DNA of 21,679 bases from an uncultured Eubacteriales bacterium. Lineage in GTDB: Bacteria > Bacillota > Clostridia > Oscillospirales > Oscillospiraceae. Below are positions 16,418 to 21,679 of the stretch, one piece after another. Position numbers and translations under genes: made by a program. Position 1 is the first letter of the stretch, and each line of letters begins with the position of its first letter. The stretch lies in contig URXY01000032.1 in the NCBI GenBank assembly GCA_900552015.1, positions 1-21,679 on the forward strand. Direction: 5' to 3'. The notes under the pieces were generated by a model. The model was not told the DNA's origin. It made no database searches and saw nothing but the letters and a program-made list of their open reading frames with translations.

Positions 16418-16429
16418 TGTCGGGAAGGA

Positions 16430-18529
16430 TCAGTCCTTGCGGTCCTGCTCGCCCTCGGGCAGCAGGTCGGTCATGCTCTTGAGGCTGATGCCGAGCGTGG
16501 ACATATTGTGCAGCAGGGCGGATGTCGTCGGCGGCAGGATGCCCGCGACGCCGAGCACGATGAGCGAGAAGTTGAAGCCCACGATGAAGCGGTAGTTGCG
16601 GTGGATGCGCTTCATCAGCTCTTCGCTGAGCTTACGCAGCGTGACAAGGGCGAAGAGGTCCTCGGATGCGACGGTGATATCTGCGATCTCTCGCGCGATG
16701 GCAGCGCCGGTCGAAATGGCGATGCCCGCGTCGGCTTCCGACAGGGCAGGAGAATCGTTCACGCCGTCGCCGATCATGATGACGGTGCGGCCCTTGGCCT
16801 TTTCACTGCGGATGAAGGCGGCCTTGTCCTCGGGCAGGACCTCGGCATAGACCTCATCCACGCCGACCTCGGCGGCGACGGATTCGGCGGTCTTGCGGTT
16901 GTCACCGGTCATCATCACGACCTTGTTGATGCCGCAGGCGTGGAGCGCCTGCACGGCGGCCTTCGCCTCCTTGCGCAGCGGGTCGTGGACGCAGATGACC
17001 GCGGCGAGCTCGTCGGCGATGCAGAGATAGAGGTGAGAATACTCGGCGGGCAGAGCGTCGAACTTTTCCTGTTCGCCGTCAGGCACACGGCAGCCCTCAT
17101 CCTCGAAAACGAAGTGTGCGCTGCCGATGAGCACCTTTTTGTCGTCCACCATGCTCGAAATGCCGTGCGCGACGATGTACTGCACCTCGGAGTGATACTC
17201 TTCATGCGTCAGACCGCGGTTTTTGGCCTCCTCGACCACGGCGTTTGCCATGGAGTGGGGATAGTGCTCTTCGAGACACGCCGCAAGGCGCAGCATCTCG
17301 CTTTCCTCATTGCCGCCGAAGGTGACGATCTGCGCGACTTTCGGGGAGGCGTAGGTGAGCGTGCCGGTCTTGTCGAAGACGACGGTGTTCGCCTGGGCGA
17401 CGGCCTCAAGGAAGCGTCCGCCCTTGACCGAGATATGATGGCTACTGCTCTCGCGCATGGCCGAGAGCACAGCGATGGGCATGGAGAGCTTGAGCGCGCA
17501 GGAGAAGTCGACCATCAGAACGGCGAGCATCTTGGTCATGTTGCGCGTGAGAAGATAGGTGAGCAGCGTGCCGCCGAGCGTGTAGGGCACGAGCCGGTCG
17601 GCAAGGCGCGAGGCCTTGTCCTCGGCGGTGGATTTGAGTTTTTCAGACTCTTCGATCATCTTGACGATACGGTCGTAGCGGCCGCCGCCGAGCTCCTTCT
17701 CCACGCAGATGACGCACTCGCCCTCTTCGGCGACGGTGCCTGCGTAGACAAGGCTGCCCTCACGCTTGGGGACGGGCATGGATTCGCCCGTCATGGACGC
17801 CTGATTCACCATCGCCTCGCCCGAGACGACCCTGCCGTCGAGCGGGATGAGGTTGCCGGTACGAATGACGATGCGGTCGCCCGCCTTGACATCGTTGATG
17901 GAGACGAGCATCTCGGTCTCGTCGGTCTTGAGCCAGACGTGGTCGACATTGAGCGACATCGCGCCGGCGAGGTCGGCGACGGACTTCTTGTGCGTCCATT
18001 CCTCAAGAATTTCGCCGAGGCGGAGCATGAACATTACGGAGCTTGCCGTCGAGAAGTCGCCGCGCACCATCGAGACGGTGACGGCGGTGGCGTCGAGCAC
18101 GGCGACAGAAAGCTTGCCGTGCAGCAGCGCTTTGATCCCCTCGCGAATGTACTTGATCGAGTGGCAGACCGCGAGCGCCGTGGTGAGCGGCAGGGGGAAG
18201 AAGAGCTTGGAGATCACGCGGCGGATGACCGTCCAGGAGAGCTTGTCCTCAAACTCGCGGTTCAGTGCGCGGGAGGTGTGGTCCGGCACGAGGTCCATGG
18301 CCTCGGCCTTGTCAAAGGAAAATGCGGCCAGCGCCCGGATGAGCGCGGCGCGGTCCGCGCGGTAGGTGATCACGGCGTCCTGTGTGCGGTCGAAGACCGT
18401 GACCTCGGAAACGCCGTCGATGTCGCGCAGATAGTATTCTAAAACGTCCGCCTGATGCAGCGTCATGCGGCGGCGATCGAGATGCACGCGCATGCGCCCG
18501 GCGGATTCATGCAGAATTTTGCACTTCAT
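16430..18529 (-). CDS. P1B-type metal-transporting ATPase, FezB-like (P1B-6) candidate
   Basis: The product has 699 residues. The N-terminal domain (1-70) is HMA-like in pattern but has no CxxC; it is Arg-rich (GRMRVHLDRRR, 11-21). Then come two membrane helices (about 104-172), the actuator domain with TGES (247-250), a helix pair with the intramembrane motif DFSCALK (341-347) in place of CPC/SPC, and the phosphorylation site DKTGT (Asp386). YPH (424-426), TGDN (541-544) and GDGVND (587-592) follow, with two terminal helices. Energy-coupling residues are complete. The Arg-rich start and S-C-A motif resemble P1B-6 ATPases of ferrosome (fez) loci, implying iron as cargo; this is inference. It lies downstream of the DUF6110 gene. 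Confidence 0.9.
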   Translation of the reverse strand: MKCKILHESAGRMRVHLDRRRMTLHQADVLEYYLRDIDGVSEVTVFDRTQDAVITYRADRAALIRALAAFSFDKAEAMDLVPDHTSRALNREFEDKLSWTVIRRVISKLFFPLPLTTALAVCHSIKYIREGIKALLHGKLSVAVLDATAVTVSMVRGDFSTASSVMFMLRLGEILEEWTHKKSVADLAGAMSLNVDHVWLKTDETEMLVSINDVKAGDRIVIRTGNLIPLDGRVVSGEAMVNQASMTGESMPVPKREGSLVYAGTVAEEGECVICVEKELGGGRYDRIVKMIEESEKLKSTAEDKASRLADRLVPYTLGGTLLTYLLTRNMTKMLAVLMVDFSCALKLSMPIAVLSAMRESSSHHISVKGGRFLEAVAQANTVVFDKTGTLTYASPKVAQIVTFGGNEESEMLRLAACLEEHYPHSMANAVVEEAKNRGLTHEEYHSEVQYIVAHGISSMVDDKKVLIGSAHFVFEDEGCRVPDGEQEKFDALPAEYSHLYLCIADELAAVICVHDPLRKEAKAAVQALHACGINKVVMMTGDNRKTAESVAAEVGVDEVYAEVLPEDKAAFIRSEKAKGRTVIMIGDGVNDSPALSEADAGIAISTGAAIAREIADITVASEDLFALVTLRKLSEELMKRIHRNYRFIVGFNFSLIVLGVAGILPPTTSALLHNMSTLGISLKSMTDLLPEGEQDRKD

Positions 18530-18556
18530 TGGGTATCGACTCCTTCAAGAATAAAT

Positions 18557-18579
18557 GAGAGCCGCGTTTCGCGGCTCTC
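18557..18579 (-). other. Intercistronic hairpin between DUF6110 and ATPase genes
   Basis: GAGAGCCGCG and CGCGGCTCTC form a perfect 10-bp stem with a 3-base loop in the 57-base gap. The transcript continues with AUUUAUUC rather than a U-run, so it is more likely an mRNA-stabilising or attenuating element than a full terminator. Confidence 0.65.
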
Positions 18580-18586
18580 CGGTGCG

Positions 18587-18853
18587 TTATTCGTCCGCCT
18601 TTTCCTCGGATGCGTCCTCGATGACCTCCGCGGCGTCCGCCTCCGTGCGGCGCTCGTTGATGTCCTTGGCGTCGGCGTAGACGTCTTCGGCGTTCTCACG
18701 CACGTTCGTCACAGCCTGCATCACGCAGTCCTTTGCGCGGAGCACGGCGGCGGTGGTGTGGGAGTAGACCTTCTTGGCGTCCTTGCTGCCGAGAATTTTG
18801 AGACCGGCGGTGCCGAACAGCACACCGGCTGCGAATAAACCGAGATGTTTCAT
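18587..18853 (-). CDS. DUF6110 family small membrane-anchored protein
   Basis: The product has 88 residues. One hydrophobic segment at the N-terminus (about 4-21) carries closely spaced glycines (G5, G10, G14, G17, including a GxxxG). A charged, mostly helical tail rich in Ala, Glu and Asp follows and ends very acidic. This matches DUF6110 proteins, which often sit beside heavy-metal P-type ATPases, as here. The start follows an AGGAGG site (on the minus strand, just upstream of 18853), spaced by UUUUUAACC. It is the first gene of the operon with the ATPase. It may be a partner, regulator or organelle-membrane protein of the ATPase; no reaction is known. Confidence 0.8.
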   Translation of the reverse strand: MKHLGLFAAGVLFGTAGLKILGSKDAKKVYSHTTAAVLRAKDCVMQAVTNVRENAEDVYADAKDINERRTEADAAEVIEDASEEKADE

Positions 18854-18909
18854 GGTTAAAAACCTCCTGTCGTTTTGTAAAATGTAGGGACATTCTCAAT
18901 TTCCTGCAC

Positions 18910-18966
18910 AATATAACACAGCGCTTTTTGAAAAACAAGTAGCGAAATGTTAAAAAATAGCGAATT
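18910..18966 (-). promoter_or_regulatory. Promoter and upstream direct repeats of the DUF6110-ATPase operon
   Basis: On the minus strand TTGTTT (18938-18933) is followed after 17 bases by TATATT (18915-18910). Just upstream are two direct repeats, written on the plus strand as TAGCGAAAT (18940-18948) and TAGCGAATT (18958-18966), 18 bases apart. Their position against the -35 suits an activator or a repressor site. No classic Fur box is visible. Confidence 0.6.
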
Positions 18967-19001
18967 TCACAGTTCGTGTTTTTGTTGTGCTTTTGGGGCG
19001 C

Positions 19002-19535
19002 TCAGAGCCCTTTTTTGTCGTCCCAGAGCGTCAGCTCTCCGCTTTTGAGCGTTGCGGGCACATCGATGATGCGCTGGTTCGACGAGCCGCGGAAACGCAG
19101 CGAGATATCGTGCAGCGCGTCGACATAGCGCCCGTCGACGAGAATATCGATGAGCGAGAGCATCTCGTCCGTCGCCTCACAGCGCGGATACGAGGAAGGG
19201 TCGTGCAGCTCCTCCCACGTAAAGCCTGTGAAGGACCAGATGTTCTTCTGCGGCAGCTCCCTGCGCACGCGACGCAGAAACGGCAGCAGCTCCCGCTGAT
19301 TTTTCGGCTCGAAGGGCTCGCCGCCGAGCAGCGTGAGGCCGTTGATATAGTTGGGGGCGAGCATCGTCAGAAGCATTTGCTCCGTTTCCTCCGTGAAGGG
19401 CTTGCCGTAGCAGAAGTCCCAGGTCTGGGGCTGAAAGCAGTTTTCGCAGTGATTGGTGCACCCAGAGACGAACAGGGAGACACGCACGCCCTCTCCGTTG
19501 GCAATGTCGCAGTTCTTGATCTCACCATAGTGCAT
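19002..19535 (-). CDS. nrdG: Anaerobic ribonucleoside-triphosphate reductase activating protein NrdG
   Basis: The 177-residue radical SAM enzyme generates the glycyl radical on NrdD so that ribonucleotides can be reduced without oxygen. The [4Fe-4S] motif is CTNHCENC (Cys26, Cys30, Cys33; CX3CX2C), preceded by GEGVRVSLFVSGC, and the SAM-binding LLGGEPF is at 69-75. A Gly-rich FRGSSNQRI segment near the C-terminus is typical of NrdG. Length and motifs are complete. AAAGGAGG in the leader sets the start. nrdD is not in this window; the upstream neighbour is a kinase pseudogene and there is a separate promoter, so nrdG appears detached from its usual partner. Confidence 0.93.
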   Translation of the reverse strand: MHYGEIKNCDIANGEGVRVSLFVSGCTNHCENCFQPQTWDFCYGKPFTEETEQMLLTMLAPNYINGLTLLGGEPFEPKNQRELLPFLRRVRRELPQKNIWSFTGFTWEELHDPSSYPRCEATDEMLSLIDILVDGRYVDALHDISLRFRGSSNQRIIDVPATLKSGELTLWDDKKGL

Positions 19536-19585
19536 GGGCCGTTCCTCCTTTGCCCAGAAGTGTGCGGCGCAGCCGCAGTTTCTTT

Positions 19586-19591
19586 ATTATA
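19586..19591 (-). promoter_or_regulatory. Extended -10 promoter of nrdG
   Basis: On the minus strand TGG-TATAAT is a perfect extended -10 (19594-19586). The -35 region 17 bases upstream (TTTCCT) is weak. The leader contains a small hairpin GCGGC-tgc-GCCGC (19564-19576) before the ribosome binding site. Confidence 0.55.
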
Positions 19592-19611
19592 CCATTGGAG
19601 GGAAAGAAAGG

Positions 19612-19644
19612 AAAGCCCTCCCGCATTTTTTGCGGAAGGGCTTT
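19612..19644 (-). terminator. Terminator downstream of the sensor-kinase remnant
   Basis: AAAGCCCTCCCGC (19612-19624) pairs with GCGGAAGGGCTTT (19632-19644), 13 bp with one wobble. On the minus strand a pyrimidine tract (TTTCCTTTC) follows. It lies 5 bases after the kinase stop codon. Confidence 0.7.
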
Positions 19645-19649
19645 TGCGG

Positions 19650-21546
19650 TCATACGCGCTTTTGGCTGAGTTTGGCGAGGCACTGCTGGAGCTTTTTAAG
19701 GTCAAAGGGCTTGGAGATATGTGCGTCCATCCCGGCATCCAGACTGCGCTGCACGTCTTCGGCGACGGCGTTGGCCGTCATGGCGATGATGGGGATGCTC
19801 TGTGTGTCGGGGCGGTCCAGCGCGCGGATGTGGCGGCAGGCCTCATAGCCGTCCATCACCGGCATCATGATATCGGTGAAGATATAGTCATAAGTGTTGG
19901 GCGCTGCGGCTTCAAAGGCATTGACGAGCAGTTCACCATTTTCAACGAGCGTCACATCGCGCCCGCCTGCCGGAGCATCATCTGCAGGATCTCGGCATTG
20001 AGCTCGTTGTCCTCGGCGGCGAGGACTTTGCTGCCCGTCAGATCGAGGGGTTCGGCCTCCTGCGCGGCGGGAAGTTCGTGGTAGTCCTTGTCGATGCGGA
20101 ACTTGAGTGTCCAGACGATGCTCGTGCCCGCGCCGGGCGTGCTGTCCACCGAGATATCACCGTGCATCTGGTCGATGATCTTCTTTACGATGGCAAGACC
20201 AAGACCCGTACCGCGGTATTCACTGCGGCTGTCGCTCTACTCCTGGGCGAAGGGCTCGAACATTTTGCTCTGGAAAGCCTTGCTCATGTCGAGCACATCG
20301 TTGATGAGCGCGAGCAGGTAGTCCGACGCGTCGAGTATCTTGCGGTGGCAGCGGCGGACCGTTTCGGGGTCGTCGGCGTTCTTGTCGGCGATGTCCAGCA
20401 TCCCGACGATGCCGTTCATGGGCGTGCGGATGTCGTGCGACATGCGGGAGAGAAATTCGCTCTTGGCGTCGTTGGCGATGCGCAGTTCTTTATTTTTCTT
20501 GCTCATCTGGCGGGCGTAGAGCAGGGCGAAGATGGCCGCGTTAAGCTCCTCGCAGAGCGCGGTGTTGCCCTTTGTCGAGGCGAAATAGAACGGGCGCGCG
20601 GCGAACTGCTCGACGATGCGCGTATTCGTGATGGGTGAGAGCGAGACGCTCGAAATGAGATCGACAGAACCGTCGTAAAGCGCCTGTGTCTGCGTCTCGA
20701 CCGTCGGATAGTAGATGAGCTCATAATCGAAGCGCTCGGCGTCAAGATAAGCGATGACCTCGCTGTTGCGCGTCACGGCCTGTTCCCAGAGCCCCACGGT
20801 CAGCTTGCCGTGCAGCTTGATATTCGTCTCACGCAGATCGCCCGAGGCAAGGGCACAGAGCGTGGTGTAGGCCATGCCGTAGCTGCGCTCCGGGAACTCA
20901 TAGAGCGCTTCGGTCGCCTTATTTTTCAGTAGCGGGCCGACGAGGTCTACCTTGCCGTCTTCGAGGTCCTGCAGCGCGCGGATGACGGCCGCGGTGCCGT
21001 CATCGTCCGGATAGGAGATGTAGGCCATCTGCCAGCCGGTGTACTCCGATATCTTTTCGCGGCAGCCGCGCTGCGGTCGGCGCAGAAGGTGTAATTCAGG
21101 CTCAGGCCCGCGGTCTCGGCGAAGTCGTTGAGGATGGAGACGATCATGCCGCTCGGCTCGCCGTCCTTCTGATAAACGTAAGGGGCATCGTAGTCGACGC
21201 ACAGCACCTGGAACGTGCCCATGGCGCTGAGTGTGTCGCTCTGCGCCTGCGTCGTGGCCGATTCCTACAGGCCTACGCGCAGCACGTCCTGCGTGATGAG
21301 GTTGTGCTCGCGCAGCGAGCTCGACGAGAGTGCGCAGAGCGTGGTGTACACCGTGCCGTAGCTGTAGCCCGTGACCTTGCCGGAGTGGCCGATGTAGCTC
21401 ATGCCCTCCTGCGTGGGAAACGCGACGCGTATGGTCGTGCGCTCAGACGAGTCGTTCGTCTCGGCCATGGCCGGGATGGACAGGAGAAACGCCATGAAGA
21501 CGAGACAACAGCTCCGAAGAAAATGTTTGACGCTCTGATGTGACAT
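19650..21546 (-). pseudogene. Decayed hybrid sensor histidine kinase/response regulator with periplasmic SBP-type sensor
   Basis: Reading from 21546: signal peptide (FLRSCCLVFMAFLLSIPAMA); fragments of SBP_bac_3-like sensor domains; the phosphoacceptor helix with FLSRMSHDIRTPMNG; a stub of the ATPase domain with GTGLGLAIVKKI; and a receiver domain with FTDIMMPVMDG, MTANA and SKP. Lesions: amber TAG at 21265-21267 and at 20237-20239, a one-base loss near 21060 and another near 19955, and loss of nearly all the ATPase domain, since VLDMSK joins AFQSKMFEPFAQE directly (about 20279). About 630 codons remain, against roughly 1000 in intact relatives. Its promoter (21577-21604) and terminator persist. 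A functional kinase is not possible as written. Confidence 0.88.
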
Positions 21547-21576
21547 GAAAAGATCCATCCTCCCCTAATAATACGA

Positions 21577-21604
21577 AGTATATTGTACTGCATGAGGCAG
21601 GCAA
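21577..21604 (-). promoter_or_regulatory. Possible promoter of the sensor-kinase remnant
   Basis: On the minus strand TTGCCT (21604-21599) is followed after 16 bases by TATACT (21582-21577). A GGGGAGG ribosome binding site (21559-21565) lies 12 bases before the ATG at 21546; an ATG at 21558 abuts that site and is less likely. The rest of the window, to 21679, is AT-rich then purine-rich and holds no visible gene. Confidence 0.45.
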
Positions 21605-21679
21605 AAGCTGCGGCTATTTACAAAATATGTATAAATTTTTAATAGAACGGGCGGAAAACGCAAAGAAAGTGCGGGGGCC

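Noticed and set aside
16316..18442. A 708-codon open frame on the plus strand opposite the metal ATPase
   Set aside because: It is antisense to a gene with all P-type ATPase motifs; its length follows from GC-rich codon bias, and its composition (many His, Asp, Arg, Gly) is typical of a shadow frame.

Overview
The window looks like chromosomal DNA from a GC-rich anaerobic Firmicute, most likely a gut-type member of the Clostridia. The evidence is a DUF4317 protein, a divergent PAP2-family protein, a DUF6110/P-type ATPase pair, an anaerobic ribonucleotide reductase activase, sigma-A-like promoters and strong AGGAGG-type ribosome binding sites. Family or genus cannot be fixed from this sequence. 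I see no rRNA, tRNA, CRISPR array, insertion sequence or phage gene.

Layout. 1-2300: a TraX-like membrane protein (+) and a DUF4317 protein (-) converge on a shared bidirectional terminator. 2300-6550: a phosphate-import operon pstS-pstC-pstA-pstB plus a small HAD-type phosphatase, preceded by an 11-bp-period repeat that looks like a Pho box and by a clear sigma-A promoter. phoU is absent and the HAD gene takes its usual place. 6550-11012: a TetR regulator with tandem operators over its own promoter, then two full-length ABC half-transporters resembling siderophore (IrtAB/YbtPQ-like) systems, with a nested set of dyads in the gap before them. 11013-15232: a MarR regulator with its operator, then a second half-transporter pair with the signature of an asymmetric heterodimeric multidrug exporter.

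15233-16420: a divergent PAP2-family protein and a flavin-dependent NAD(P)H oxidoreductase gene broken by a frameshift. 16420-18990 (-): a small single-helix DUF6110 protein followed by a P1B-type metal ATPase with an Arg-rich N-terminus, no CxxC, and an S-C-A motif instead of CPx. This pair resembles the core of fez (ferrosome, iron-storage organelle) loci and is the most interesting candidate system here. 18990-21679 (-): nrdG, then the remains of a large hybrid sensor histidine kinase carrying two amber stops, two one-base frameshifts, scrambled sensor modules and a deletion of most of the ATPase domain.

Together the intact genes form a nutrient and toxin transport region (phosphate, probably iron, drugs), each module with its own local regulation. 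Several operons carry strong hairpins between a first small or abundant product and a downstream membrane transporter, which may set stoichiometry.
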